A DNA stretch of 64,000 bases. It comes from Betaproteobacteria bacterium HGW-Betaproteobacteria-7. Its GTDB lineage: Bacteria; Pseudomonadota; Gammaproteobacteria; Burkholderiales; Rhodocyclaceae. Of the stretch, positions 44,357 through 54,591 are shown piece by piece. The notes beneath the pieces are model-generated. The model saw nothing but the letters and a program-made list of their open reading frames with translations, searched no databases and was not told the DNA's origin. Numbering within the stretch: the stretch's first letter is position 1; each line of letters begins with the position of its first letter. Position numbers and translations under genes: made by a program. The stretch lies in assembly GCA_002840765.1 (NCBI GenBank), contig PHCE01000003.1:149743-213742 (forward strand), read 5' to 3'.

Positions 44357-45093
44357 TTGGCCTTCGCCAGCCAGAGCGCCAGTTCGTCGGCGCCGCCAAT
44401 ATGCTGGCCGTCGATGAAGACTTGCGGGGTCGTTTCTTGCCCGCTCACTGCCTGCAGCGAGCTATAGCTGATGCCGTTGCGCAACAATTCGATTTCCTCG
44501 AAGCGATCACCTTCTTTGCTCAGCATCTCGCGGGCGCGGGCGCAATGCGGGCATCCCGGTTTGCTGAACAGGGTGATCCGGTGGGGCGGCAGCGCTTGGG
44601 GATTGATGTAACCGAGCATGGTGTCAGCGTCGGAAACCTTGAAAGGGTCACCCGGCTCTTCTGCCTCGATGAACATTTTTTCGATCAGCCCATTCTTGAC
44701 CAGCATTGAATAACGCCAGCTCCGCTTGCCCAGGCCGATATCCGATTTGTCGACCAGCATCCCCATGCCGGCGCTGAACTCACCGTTGCCGTCAGGCAGA
44801 AAATAGATACCCTCGGCTTGTTGGGCTTCCTGCCAGGCTCCCATTACGAAGGGGTCGTTGACCGCCAGACAGATCACGCTATCGACCCCGTTTGCCTTCA
44901 GCGTTCCGGCCAGCTCGTTGTAGCGCGGCAGGTGCATGCTGGAACAGGTGGGCGTAAACGCACCCGGTAGCGCAAACAGCACGACAGTCTTGTCTTTGAA
45001 GAGGGCATCACTGCCGACTTTCTCCGATGCGCCATTGACCATGATTGGAAAAATGACCTGAGGGACGTGTTGACCTTCCTGTGATTTGAGCAT
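44353..45093 (-). CDS. Peroxiredoxin-glutaredoxin hybrid protein
   Basis: Prx5-type VVLFALPGAFTPTCSSMHLPRY fused to glutaredoxin ITLFSKPGCPHCARAREML; overlaps the flavoprotein gene by 4 nt. Confidence 0.9.
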   Translation of the reverse strand: MLKSQEGQHVPQVIFPIMVNGASEKVGSDALFKDKTVVLFALPGAFTPTCSSMHLPRYNELAGTLKANGVDSVICLAVNDPFVMGAWQEAQQAEGIYFLPDGNGEFSAGMGMLVDKSDIGLGKRSWRYSMLVKNGLIEKMFIEAEEPGDPFKVSDADTMLGYINPQALPPHRITLFSKPGCPHCARAREMLSKEGDRFEEIELLRNGISYSSLQAVSGQETTPQVFIDGQHIGGADELALWLAKAK

Positions 45094-45234
45094 GGCGATG
45101 ATTCTCCAGTTGGCTTGCGCTGCGAATTCTGGAAAATACGCCACCCGCCACGCCGCCTCTGTGTGCCAGCGAACTCAGCGCATGATCGGAGGTGGCCTCT
45201 TCATGAGCAAAGCCTGCATCACCACGACTGGTCG

Positions 45235-46860
45235 TCAGGGGCGTGTAAAGGACGTGCTCATCGCCTTGGCCACGGCCTCGGCTAGCTTGATGCCATCGAC
45301 GCCGGCCGACAGGATGCCGCCAGCGTAGCCGGCACCTTCGCCGCCCGGGTAGAGGCCACGGGTGTTGATGCTCTGGAAATCGTCGCCGCGCTTGATCCGG
45401 ATCGGCGACGAGGTGCGCGATTCGACGCCGGTGAGCACCGCATCAGCCATGGCGAAACCGCGGATCTGCTTGTCGAAGGCCGGGATGGCTTCGCGTAGCG
45501 CGTCGATGACGTAGGCCGGGGCGCAGGTCGACAGATCGGTCATGTGCACGCCGGGCTGGTACGAGGGATCGACTTGGCCGAGCGCCGTCGATGGCCGGCC
45601 GGCGAGAAAGTCGCCGACGCGCTGAGCCGGCGCGTCGTAGCTGCTGCCGCCGGCAATGAAAGCCTGGCTTTCCCAGTGGCGCTGGAAGTCGATCCCGGCG
45701 AGCGGATTCTGGCGGTAATCGCCGGGGAAATCCTCCGGCTCGACATTGACCACCAGTGCCGAATTGGCATTACGCTCGGCGCGCGAATACTGGCTCATGC
45801 CGTTGGTGACGACGCGGCCGGGCTCGGAGGTGGCGGCGACCACCTGGCCCCCCGGGCACATGCAGAAGCTGTAGGCGGCACGGCCGTTGGCGCAGTGATG
45901 GACCAGCTTGTAGTCGGCGGCACCGAGCAGTTCGTTGCCGGCATTGGGGCCGAAGCGGGCGCGGTCGATCAGCGTTTGCGGGTGTTCGATGCGGAAGCCG
46001 ATGGCAAAGGGCTTGGCTTCGACATAGACGCCAGCGTCGTACAGCATCTGGAAAGTGTCTCGGGCGCTGTGGCCGATCGCCAGCACGACGTGGCGGCTGG
46101 CGATGCGTTCGCCGTCGGCCAATTCAACACCGCACACCTGGTGATTGTCGATGACGATGCGGTCGACCCGGGCACCGAAGCGGACTTCACCGCCCAGTTC
46201 GCAAATCGTCGCGCGCATGTTCTCGACCATCTTGACCAGGCGGAAAGTGCCGATGTGCGGCTTGCTGACGTACATGATCTCTTCCGGCGCGCCAGCCTTG
46301 ACGAACTCGGCCATGACCTTGCGCCCGAGGAAGTTCGGGTCCTTGATCTGGCTGTAAAGCTTGCCGTCGGAGAATGTACCGGCGCCGCCTTCGCCAAACT
46401 GGACATTCGACTCCGGATCGAGCACGTGCTTGCGCCACAGGCCCCAGGTGTCCTTGGTCCGTTCGCGCACGGCCTTGCCACGTTCGAGGATGATCGGCCG
46501 GAAACCCATCTGCGCCAGCAGCAATCCGGCCATCAGGCCGCACGGGCCCATGCCGATGAGCACCGGGCGCTCTTTCAAGCCTTCGGGAGCGCGGGCAACG
46601 AACTTGTAGTCCATGTCCGGCGTCGGCACAACGTGGCGGTCGTCCTTCAACCGGGCGGCGACAATCGCCTCATCGCGCAGCTCGACGTCGATCTGGTAGA
46701 GCAGCACGATGGCCGATTTCTTGCGCGCGTCGTGGCTGCGCTTGAATACCGTGTAGCCGATCAGTTCGTCGTCGGCGATCCCGAGCCGTGAGCAGAGTGT
46801 CGGGCGCAACGCTTCCGGTGGATGGTCGAGGGGGAGCTTGAGTTCGGTGAGTCTGAGCAT
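45235..46860 (-). CDS. FAD-dependent dehydrogenase/oxidoreductase
   Basis: RPVLIGMGPCGLMAGLLLAQMGFRPIILERGKAVRERTKDT; FGEGGAGTFSDGKLYSQ; GEGAGYAGGILSAGVDGIKLAEAV. Confidence 0.85.
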   Translation of the reverse strand: MLRLTELKLPLDHPPEALRPTLCSRLGIADDELIGYTVFKRSHDARKKSAIVLLYQIDVELRDEAIVAARLKDDRHVVPTPDMDYKFVARAPEGLKERPVLIGMGPCGLMAGLLLAQMGFRPIILERGKAVRERTKDTWGLWRKHVLDPESNVQFGEGGAGTFSDGKLYSQIKDPNFLGRKVMAEFVKAGAPEEIMYVSKPHIGTFRLVKMVENMRATICELGGEVRFGARVDRIVIDNHQVCGVELADGERIASRHVVLAIGHSARDTFQMLYDAGVYVEAKPFAIGFRIEHPQTLIDRARFGPNAGNELLGAADYKLVHHCANGRAAYSFCMCPGGQVVAATSEPGRVVTNGMSQYSRAERNANSALVVNVEPEDFPGDYRQNPLAGIDFQRHWESQAFIAGGSSYDAPAQRVGDFLAGRPSTALGQVDPSYQPGVHMTDLSTCAPAYVIDALREAIPAFDKQIRGFAMADAVLTGVESRTSSPIRIKRGDDFQSINTRGLYPGGEGAGYAGGILSAGVDGIKLAEAVAKAMSTSFTRP

Positions 46861-47113
46861 GCGTGTGTCCGGCACGGCCGGCGCCAAAGCCTTGGGGCCG
46901 CCATTCTACCGCGCGCGCTGGCAGCTTGGCGGCGGGAGGCTTGTTGGTAAAACCCCCGCTATGGCTGGGGTGCCTGGCGAGCCGGTTTATGCCATCCGTA
47001 CTACGTCTTGTCTGGCAAGCTGGGTCAACACCCGATTGACTTGCAACCAGCCCAGCCTGGATACTTGAAGGCTGTTCGCGCCAAATTGCCGGTAATTGCT
47101 GTCCGGTCCCCCA

Positions 47114-49180
47114 ATGAAGCCCCTCGTTACCCGCTTTTTCCTGTTGCCAGTCGTTTTTTTCAGCTTCTCAGCTACGGCCGACGAGGAACTTTTTTTTAGC
47201 GACCTGCCTGTGGTCGCTTCGGTCAGTCGCTTGCCCCAGCGTCTCGCCGATGCGCCAAGCTCGGTGACGGTGATCGATCGGGCCACCATCAAGGCTTCGG
47301 GCGCCCGAGCGCTCAGTGACGTGTTTCGTCTGGTGCCAGGATTTCAGACCTTCGCCAAAAGCGATGCGGCACCGCGGGTCAATTATCACGGGGTCTCGGA
47401 CGACAACGAGTTTGCGCCTCGGGTCCAGGTTCTGGTGGATGGCCGCTCGCTGTACTCGCCGCTGTTCCGTGGCGGTGTTAACTGGACGCTGGTGCCGGTT
47501 GCGCTGGAGGATATCGAGCGCATCGAGGTGGTACGTGGTTCCAACACCACCTCCTACGGTGCCAACGCCTTTCTCGGCGTGATCAACATCATTACCGTCG
47601 ATCCCGCCCTGGTGCGGGGCTTCTCTGTCGGCGGCAATTACGGCAACCAGGGTGTCCGCGACTACACCCTGCGTACCGGCGGGGGCCTCGGCGAGAGTGG
47701 TCATTTCCGCCTGACCGTCCAGAACATGAGGGACGACGGTCTGGATGACAACTTCGACTGGGAGGACCGCAACGCCAATCGCTTGTTCGACCTGCGCGTG
47801 AATCTGCAGTTGAGTGCCCGCGACGCCCTGGATATTCAGGTAGGCAGGGCGGAGGGCGTGCAGTTGCGCGGCTCTTATGATTCGGTTCGCATTCCCGTGG
47901 TCATCGATGGTGAAACCCAGCGACGCTTACTCGGTGTTGAGGACCCGGAGGATCCCTTCCGCGATTTCGACCAGTCATCAACCTGGATACAGGCACACTG
48001 GCTGCGGACGCTGTCGGATACCGCTGACTTGTCAGTGCGCTATACCCACAGTGTCGACCGCGCCAGCGATGCCTTCATCTTCGCGCCGCTTCCGGCGGCC
48101 TACAACGACATCAACGAGGTCGGCGACGTTGGCCGGCGCCATGAAATCGAAGCCATCCACAGTTTCCTGCCAGCGTCGGGAACACGGCTGATCTGGGGGG
48201 GCAGTGTACGTCGTGACAGTATCCGTTCGGCTACGTTGCTGCGGGACCTGGGTACGGTCAATCGTGACGTCAGGCGCGTTTTCGCCAACGGCGAGTGGAA
48301 GCCCAATGCCCTTTTTACGGGCAATCTTGGCTGGTCTTACGAGTACGACTCGCTGGCTGGCTCGCATCCGGCCGGGCGAGTCAGCTTCAGCCTCCACGTG
48401 ACACCGCAGAACACGATCCGCATGGGGTACGCACGGGCCTGGCGCACGGGCAGTACCATCGATTATCGGGCCAATTACCGGGTGACACCGACGGTCGTCG
48501 TTGCCCAGGGCAACCCGAATCTGCCGGCGGAGCGCCTCGACAGCTGGGAACTGGCCTATCTGGGTGACTGGCGCGACTGGCGGATGAGCCTGGATACGCG
48601 CTTGTTCCGGGAAAAACTCACCGACCGCTACCTCGACAAGGTGAATGCAACGGATGACGCCCCGGATTCCATCTATGCCTTGCAGAATCTGCTCATCCAG
48701 GGATTCGAGTATCAGTGGAAGTGGCAGCCCTTCGAGTCATCCCGGATCGCATTCGGTCAGGCCTTCGTCAATACGGACAGCAGCTTGACCAGTCTCGGAC
48801 AGGTGCTGGCAACACCATTGCCGGTCCTGGGCGATAGCAGCAATTTCTACCGGAATCAGGCGGACTACGTGCTGCTTGCCGAGAAAGCTGCGCCGCGTCG
48901 TTCCAGCTCACTGCTCTTCATGCAGCGCCTGCCTTATGGCCTGGAGTTCTCGCTGGCACATTACCGGGTGTCGGCCATCAAGTGGACGCGCAATACCGAC
49001 GTCAATAAATATCACCGCACTGATGTGCGCCTCGGCTATCCCTTCGTACTGGGCGGCCAGCGTGGGGAGCTTGGCTATACGGTTCAGTCGCTGGACGGTG
49101 CCCACTTCGAGCAGCGCGAGGGACAGCGTGGCCGCGAGGTCGACCGCCGACAGTGGATTTCACTGCGTCTGGATTTCTGA
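47114..49180 (+). CDS. TonB-dependent receptor
   Basis: Signal peptide, plug domain (APSSVTVIDRATIKASGARALSDVFRLVPGFQ; IERIEVVRGSNTTSYGANAFLGVINI), C-terminal beta strand ending ISLRLDF. Confidence 0.9.
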   Translation: MKPLVTRFFLLPVVFFSFSATADEELFFSDLPVVASVSRLPQRLADAPSSVTVIDRATIKASGARALSDVFRLVPGFQTFAKSDAAPRVNYHGVSDDNEFAPRVQVLVDGRSLYSPLFRGGVNWTLVPVALEDIERIEVVRGSNTTSYGANAFLGVINIITVDPALVRGFSVGGNYGNQGVRDYTLRTGGGLGESGHFRLTVQNMRDDGLDDNFDWEDRNANRLFDLRVNLQLSARDALDIQVGRAEGVQLRGSYDSVRIPVVIDGETQRRLLGVEDPEDPFRDFDQSSTWIQAHWLRTLSDTADLSVRYTHSVDRASDAFIFAPLPAAYNDINEVGDVGRRHEIEAIHSFLPASGTRLIWGGSVRRDSIRSATLLRDLGTVNRDVRRVFANGEWKPNALFTGNLGWSYEYDSLAGSHPAGRVSFSLHVTPQNTIRMGYARAWRTGSTIDYRANYRVTPTVVVAQGNPNLPAERLDSWELAYLGDWRDWRMSLDTRLFREKLTDRYLDKVNATDDAPDSIYALQNLLIQGFEYQWKWQPFESSRIAFGQAFVNTDSSLTSLGQVLATPLPVLGDSSNFYRNQADYVLLAEKAAPRRSSSLLFMQRLPYGLEFSLAHYRVSAIKWTRNTDVNKYHRTDVRLGYPFVLGGQRGELGYTVQSLDGAHFEQREGQRGREVDRRQWISLRLDF

Positions 49181-49269
49181 TTGCCCCTAGGGTATTACCT
49201 CGTTCCCGCCGGGCGACAGGGGTCTTAAGCTGATGCTGAATTTCAAAAATAACAATCAGCTCAGGTCTA

Positions 49270-49671
49270 ATGGATCAATCAGAACACCTTCCGCCGGACA
49301 GTCCGTGTTGCAATCTCGATTTTCTTGAAGTCAGTCTAGGGCGTAATCGGAAAACTGCCATCCGGCTGGTCGGGATGTTTGTCGAAGGCTATCCAGGGCT
49401 GCTGCAGCGGCTGGAAGACAGTCTGGCAGACCGGGAGTTGGTGAGTTTGGGACGTGTTCTGCACGATATCCGCGGCAACTGCGTGTTGTTTTCAGCCCAG
49501 GAATGCCTGGCGCAGACGATACGGCTGGAAGGTCTCCTGCGGACTGTGTCGGCTTCTTCAGGCAGCGCGGCAAACAGCATCAACTGGCAGGCCGAGGGGG
49601 GAATTCTACAGGCTGCGCTGGAACGGCTGCACGGCGAATTGTGTGCCTATCTTTCGGCTGCTTCGCCCTGA
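49270..49671 (+). CDS. Stand-alone Hpt (histidine phosphotransfer) domain protein
   Basis: LEVSLGRNRKTAIRLVGMFVEGYPGLLQRLEDSL...LGRVLHDIRGNCVLF, Hpt-like helix with candidate phospho-His. Confidence 0.7.
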   Translation: MDQSEHLPPDSPCCNLDFLEVSLGRNRKTAIRLVGMFVEGYPGLLQRLEDSLADRELVSLGRVLHDIRGNCVLFSAQECLAQTIRLEGLLRTVSASSGSAANSINWQAEGGILQAALERLHGELCAYLSAASP

Positions 49672-49672
49672 T

Positions 49673-50302
49673 TCAGGAAATGAGGCCGCGCTGAACGGCA
49701 AAGCGGGTCAGGGCGGTGACGTCATGCATGCCTAGCCGCTCCATCAGCCGGGCACGGTGAAATTCCACAGTTTTTGGACTGATGCCCAGATTGCGGGCGA
49801 TTTCCTTGGTTGTCCTGCCGGAGGCGACTAGCCGCAAAATTTCTGCCTGACGTGGGGTGAGTCCGCCGCAATCGGCGGTGCCGTGGTTGTGGTTTTCCAT
49901 GATCGTCTGCAGTTTTGCCGTCAGGAAACGCTCTCCCTCCAACACGGCGGCGATGGCCAGCTTCAATTCGTCGAGCAGGAAGTCTTTGTGCAGATAGCCG
50001 TTGGCACCGGCCGCAAATGCCCGGTCAATGGTTTCCGGGGTGTCGATGGCGGAAAGGATGAGAATGGCCATGGGCAAGTCGCGGCGGCGAATCTCTGCAC
50101 TTAGCTCGATACCGTTCAGACCGGGCATGGCGATGTCAAGAATGGCAATGTCCGGTTGCCGTTGCCTTATCTCGTCGAGGGCACTGTTTCCGTCCGGGCA
50201 TTCAGCGATAACCTCGTATCCTGGGAGGCTCTCGATCAGTGCTCTGATGCCGGCGCGAACGAGCAACTGGTCGTCGGCGAGGACAATGCTTGTTGTTTTC
50301 AT
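49673..50302 (-). CDS. NarL/FixJ-type LuxR-family response regulator
   Basis: IVLADDQLLVRAGIRALIE, LTPRQAEILRLVASGRTTKEIARNLGISPKTVEFHRARLMERLG. Confidence 0.93.
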   Translation of the reverse strand: MKTTSIVLADDQLLVRAGIRALIESLPGYEVIAECPDGNSALDEIRQRQPDIAILDIAMPGLNGIELSAEIRRRDLPMAILILSAIDTPETIDRAFAAGANGYLHKDFLLDELKLAIAAVLEGERFLTAKLQTIMENHNHGTADCGGLTPRQAEILRLVASGRTTKEIARNLGISPKTVEFHRARLMERLGMHDVTALTRFAVQRGLIS

Positions 50303-50352
50303 ATTGCCAGCTTACGCTCAAAGGTTGGCTTTATTGTTGTATTTATTAATTT

Positions 50353-51434
50353 TTAACGGAAATCAAGCTTGCGCGTTTCTCCGTGGCGCAGCATCCAGAT
50401 GCGATCGATGTCGAGCTGGTGGCGGGCCAGTGCTGCAGCCACATCGGCTGGCGGCTGGTCGAAGGGCTCCTGCGTCAGCGCGAAGGTTCCCCAGTGCACG
50501 CCGAGCGCTTGCTTGGCCTCGACATCCAGCACGATGCGCACCGCATCGTCCGGGTTGGCGTGTTGCGGTGCCATGAAATCGCGCGGCAGGTAGGCGCCGA
50601 CCGGTACAGCGAGCAGGTCGATGGCGCCCAGGCGCCGGCGGATCTCCCGGAAATCCGCCGAATAACCAGTGTCGCCGGTGTACAGGAAGCGCCATGGTTC
50701 CGGGTTGTCGTGAATAACGGCGAAGCCGCCCCACAGGCTGAGATTGGTATCGAATGGCGTGCGCTTGCTCCAGTGCTGGGCTGGCGTGAAATGGATATGT
50801 AGCGAACCATCGGTGACCTCGTCCCACCAGTCCAGCTCCTCGACCGTGTCAATACCCTGCTCGGTGAACCATTCCTTGATCCCCAGCGGTACCAGGAAGC
50901 GCGGCCGCTGGCCGGCCGCCATCAGGCGCTGGATGGTGGCCTTGTCCAGGTGGTCATAGTGATTGTGTGAAATCAGTACGTAGTCGATGGGCGGCAGATC
51001 TTCCGCGCGCAAAGGCGCCGGTACCCGGCGCGGGGCCGAGAGCTGCCGAAAGGGGCCGGCGAAGTCCGACAGTTGCGGGTCGATCAGGATGTTGCGGCCG
51101 GCAAGCTGCAGCAGCAGGCCGGCATGACCGAGCCAGGTGATCCTTGGGGTCTCGCTGCGCGTTTGCAGCAGGGCGAGATCGACGGGCGTGCTCCAGGTGG
51201 CGGCAAATTGCTCATAGCCTCCAGCTGGCGGGGCGACCGGGCGAAAGTCGCCGCGCAGCCGGCGCCAGGTGATTTCGTACCAGGGCAGCTGGCCGATGGT
51301 CAGCGCTTGGTCGGAATTGACGAAGCCATCAGGGCGATGGTGGGCGCGCGCCGCATCGTAATATGGATTGACCGCGGCGCAGGCTGTCAGCAGCAGGCCG
51401 CTGGCCAGCACGAAGGCGCGCTGAACTCCGCTCA
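50353..51434 (-). CDS. MBL-fold metallohydrolase, probable lipoprotein (GTG start inferred)
   Basis: Lipobox LLLTACAAV, ITWLGHAGLLLQLAGRNILIDPQLSDFAGPF, YVLISHNHYDHLD. Confidence 0.85.
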
Positions 51435-52073
51435 CTTGCCCAGTGCCTTGCGCATGGCAGCGACGAGAATGGCCGGATCCTCGGCGCCGACCACGATGTG
51501 CTGGCCGCCGACGATGAATGTTGGCACTTGATTGATGCCGAGTTGGCGCAGCCCCCGGGCATCGGCAAGGAGCTGCACAATGTCGCCGCTGTCGGCGCTC
51601 CACGCCAGCCATTGATCAGCGGGGTAGCCACATTCACCGGCAATTCGGGCGAGCACGGCCGGATCGCCAACGGCTTCGCCCAGCTGAAACTGGGCGACGA
51701 AAAGGCGTTCGACCAGGGCATCGGCCGGGCCGCGTTGTTGGGCCCAGCTAACCAGGCGGTGGGCCAGCAGCGTATTGGCGCGCAGGGCGATTTTCTCGAA
51801 GGCGAAATCGACGCCAAAAGCGCGGCCACCGCTGCGCACCCGCTCGAACAGCGCTTCGACGGCCGCGCGGCTGCCGAACTTGTGTTCCAGGAAGGGCAGG
51901 TAGGGCTCGCCCTCGGGGGGAGTGTCCGGATTCAGAAAAAAGGGGCGCCAGCGCGTTTGCACAAGCACTTCTGGCAAGTCTTGGCGCAGGCTGGCAGCGG
52001 CCACTTCCAGGCGACGTTTGCCGATGAAGCACCAAGGGCAGACGAAGTCGGCGACGATATCGATGGTGAGCAT
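51432..52073 (-). CDS. DsbA/FrnE-like family protein
   Basis: MLTIDIVADFVCPWCFIGKRRLEVAA (CPWC), C-terminal INQVPTFIVGGQHIVVGAEDP. Confidence 0.88.
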   Translation of the reverse strand: MLTIDIVADFVCPWCFIGKRRLEVAAASLRQDLPEVLVQTRWRPFFLNPDTPPEGEPYLPFLEHKFGSRAAVEALFERVRSGGRAFGVDFAFEKIALRANTLLAHRLVSWAQQRGPADALVERLFVAQFQLGEAVGDPAVLARIAGECGYPADQWLAWSADSGDIVQLLADARGLRQLGINQVPTFIVGGQHIVVGAEDPAILVAAMRKALGK

Positions 52074-52136
52074 GTTGAAGAACAGTAACGGACGATTTAT
52101 GCAGACCGATCGGGTAGCCGAAGGTTCCGGCTGACG

Positions 52137-52763
52137 CTAGGACTTGTGTTTCTGGACGAAGGCCGGCAGCGTGAGGTGGTAATGCATGGCCAGCAGTCGC
52201 AGCAGCAGGACAATACCCATGGCCACCCAGGCGGCAGTTACCGACGGAACGCCGATCTCCTGCAGACCGATCAGGGTCAGGGCGCCAAGCCAGGCGGCGG
52301 TGGCGTACCACTCACCCTTGAGGAACACTAACGGTACATCGTTGCACAGGATGTCGCGGAGAACGCCGCCGACGACGCCGGTGGTCACGCCCATCAGGCT
52401 GGCCACCAGCCAGGGGGCATGCCATTGCAGTGCGACCTGCGTACCGACGATGGTGAACAGGGCCAGGCCAATGGCATCCGGGATCAGGAAAAGTTTTGGT
52501 GGCAGGGGCAGGGCGCGGGCGATGAAGAAGGTCAGCAAGCCGGCACCGAGGGCGGCGACCAGATAGGTCTGATCAACAACCCAGAAAACGTTGCGATCCA
52601 ACAGCAGATCGCGCACCGTGCCGCCCCCGAGGGCAGTGGCAACGCCGACCAGCATGGCGCCGATCAGATCCATCTGCTTGCGCCCCGAGTCGAGTACTCC
52701 GGTCAGGGCATTGACTGCTACCGCCGCCAGGCCGACCCAGTAAAGCAGGGCGTCGATGCCCAT
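52137..52763 (-). CDS. Trimeric intracellular cation channel family protein (YadS/UPF0126-like)
   Basis: AVNALTGVLDSGRKQMDLIGAMLVGVATALGGGTVRDLLLDR. Confidence 0.9.
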   Translation of the reverse strand: MGIDALLYWVGLAAVAVNALTGVLDSGRKQMDLIGAMLVGVATALGGGTVRDLLLDRNVFWVVDQTYLVAALGAGLLTFFIARALPLPPKLFLIPDAIGLALFTIVGTQVALQWHAPWLVASLMGVTTGVVGGVLRDILCNDVPLVFLKGEWYATAAWLGALTLIGLQEIGVPSVTAAWVAMGIVLLLRLLAMHYHLTLPAFVQKHKS

Positions 52764-52764
52764 C

Positions 52765-53214
52765 TCAGCGCACACGCTCCTTCATGGCACGCTGCGCTTC
52801 GCGTCTGGAGTCCTTATCCAGTTCATCGGCACGTTTATCGTGCTGCTTCTTGCCCTTGGCCAGGCCGATCTCCAGCTTGATGCGGCCGCGCACAAAGTGC
52901 AGGTCGAGTGGTACCAGGGCGTAGCCGGCGCGCTCCACCTTGCCGATCAGTTTCATGATCTCGCGGCCGTGCAGCAACAGCTTGCGCGTGCGTACCGGAT
53001 CGTGATGATCATGCGTCGAGGCGGTGGCCAGTGGCGAGATGTGCATGCCGATCAGGAAAATCTCGCCACTCTTGATGATGACGTAGGATTCCTTGATGTT
53101 CATCCGCCCGGCACGAATGGCCTTGACCTCCCAACCTTCGAGGGCAATGCCGGCCTCGAACTTCTCCTCGACGAAGTAGTCATGGAAGGCTTTTTTGTTG
53201 ACCGTGATGCTCAT
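52765..53214 (-). CDS. smpB: SsrA-binding protein SmpB
   Basis: [41 protein letters not shown]...[27 protein letters not shown]. Confidence 0.96.
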   Translation of the reverse strand: MSITVNKKAFHDYFVEEKFEAGIALEGWEVKAIRAGRMNIKESYVIIKSGEIFLIGMHISPLATASTHDHHDPVRTRKLLLHGREIMKLIGKVERAGYALVPLDLHFVRGRIKLEIGLAKGKKQHDKRADELDKDSRREAQRAMKERVR

Positions 53215-53271
53215 GCCGCGAGTGATCCATTAAAATCGCCATTTTACAGGATACCCGAACGCTGCCGACGC

Positions 53272-53715
53272 ATGGCCCAGGTTGAAAAGACAGTACTGAT
53301 CGAGCAGTCCGCCGAGCGCATGTTCGAGCTCGTGGATCGCTGCGAGGACTACCCGCTGTTCCTGCCCTGGTGCAGCAGCACCGAATTGAAGTTCCGCGAT
53401 GCCACGAAAACGGTGGGGACGCTGCATATCAATTACCACTCGGTGAAATCAAGCTTCACGACGGAAAACGACAAGGAGTTCCCATCGTTGATGAAGATTC
53501 GCCTGATTGATGGGCCGTTCCGCCGTCTCGAGGGTTCATGGCGTTTCCGCGCACTGGCTGAAAATGCCTGCAAGATCGAGTTCAGCCTGCACTACGAGTT
53601 TTCCAGCAAGCTGTTCGAGAAGGTCATCGGGCCGGTTTTCGGACATATCGCCAATACCTTCGTCGATGCCTTCGTCAAGCGGGCTACACAGGTCTATGGA
53701 GCCGCCAATGGCTGA
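53272..53715 (+). CDS. ratA: RatA-like START/COQ10 family protein
   Basis: MAQVEKTVLIEQSAERMFELVDRCEDYPLFLPWCSSTELKF; divergent from smpB, as is common. Confidence 0.9.
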   Translation: MAQVEKTVLIEQSAERMFELVDRCEDYPLFLPWCSSTELKFRDATKTVGTLHINYHSVKSSFTTENDKEFPSLMKIRLIDGPFRRLEGSWRFRALAENACKIEFSLHYEFSSKLFEKVIGPVFGHIANTFVDAFVKRATQVYGAANG

Positions 53716-54031
53716 AGTGCTCAGTATCGAAGTCTGCTACGCGCTGGCCGACAAGCAGGAAATCGTCCGTCTCCGCCTGGCGGAAGGCGCAACCCTGGGG
53801 CAGGCGCTGGAGGCTTCCGGCTTGCTGGCCAAATATCCGGAAATCGACCTGAAGAAGAACAAGTTCGGCATCTATGCCAAGTTGTCGAAAGCCGATGCCA
53901 TGTTGCGTGACCATGATCGCGTCGAGATCTATCGACCGCTGATCGCCGACCCGAAAGAGGTCCGCAAGCAACGGGCGGCCGAGGGCAAGGTCATGAAAAA
54001 AGGCGCCGGGGATACCGACGCCGAGGTCTGA
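53708..54031 (+). CDS. ratB: RnfH family Ub-like protein (RatB)
   Basis: LSIEVCYALADKQEIVRLRLAEGATLGQALEASGLL...DRVEIYRPLIADPKEVRKQRA. Confidence 0.9.
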   Translation: MAEVLSIEVCYALADKQEIVRLRLAEGATLGQALEASGLLAKYPEIDLKKNKFGIYAKLSKADAMLRDHDRVEIYRPLIADPKEVRKQRAAEGKVMKKGAGDTDAEV

Positions 54032-54049
54032 AAGTAGTTCGCGTTCAGG

Positions 54050-54535
54050 CTACTTGCAGGCTTCCGCGATGAACTGGCGGGCGCGATCAATTTCCGCCTG
54101 GCGTTGGGTGTCTTCAAAGGCCTTGCGTTCGCCCTTTTCGTCAATCGTGCCCACCAAGCGTCCGGACTCAAGTGCGGCGAGGTTGCCGCGGGCGCGTCGG
54201 CAGTTCTCTTCGCGGTCGGCCTGGGCTTTTTGCTCCTTGGCGTTCTTCTCCGCTTTTTCGCGGGCTTCCTGTTGCCGCTTCTTGAATTCCAGATCTTTCT
54301 CGGCCGTCGTCTTCGGCCCTTCCGCCGTCGGCTCGGCGGGTTTGTCGCTGCGCGATACGGGTTGCCGGTCACCAATTACGCGGGCATCCCTGGTGGCTGT
54401 ACCTGGTGGCGGCGTGTCGGCAATAACGGTGCGTCCGGAACTGTCCTTCCATTGATAGACCTGAGCGTGCGCCGGGGTCATGGCAATCGTCGAGATAATT
54501 CCAAAAACGAGCAGGAGAGCGGGCTTCATGGTCAT
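54050..54535 (-). CDS. DUF4124 domain protein
   Basis: Signal peptide then QVYQWKDSSGRTVIADTPPPG, with a charged coiled-coil tail. Confidence 0.8.
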   Translation of the reverse strand: MTMKPALLLVFGIISTIAMTPAHAQVYQWKDSSGRTVIADTPPPGTATRDARVIGDRQPVSRSDKPAEPTAEGPKTTAEKDLEFKKRQQEAREKAEKNAKEQKAQADREENCRRARGNLAALESGRLVGTIDEKGERKAFEDTQRQAEIDRARQFIAEACK

Positions 54536-54591
54536 CCGGGTTTCTTTAGGATTTCTGTATAATACGATTTTGTGACCTTGGAACAAAGGCC

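Noticed and set aside
46861-47113. Possible riboswitch upstream of the TonB receptor
   Set aside because: Checked for a cobalamin-type box; no convincing conserved core was found.
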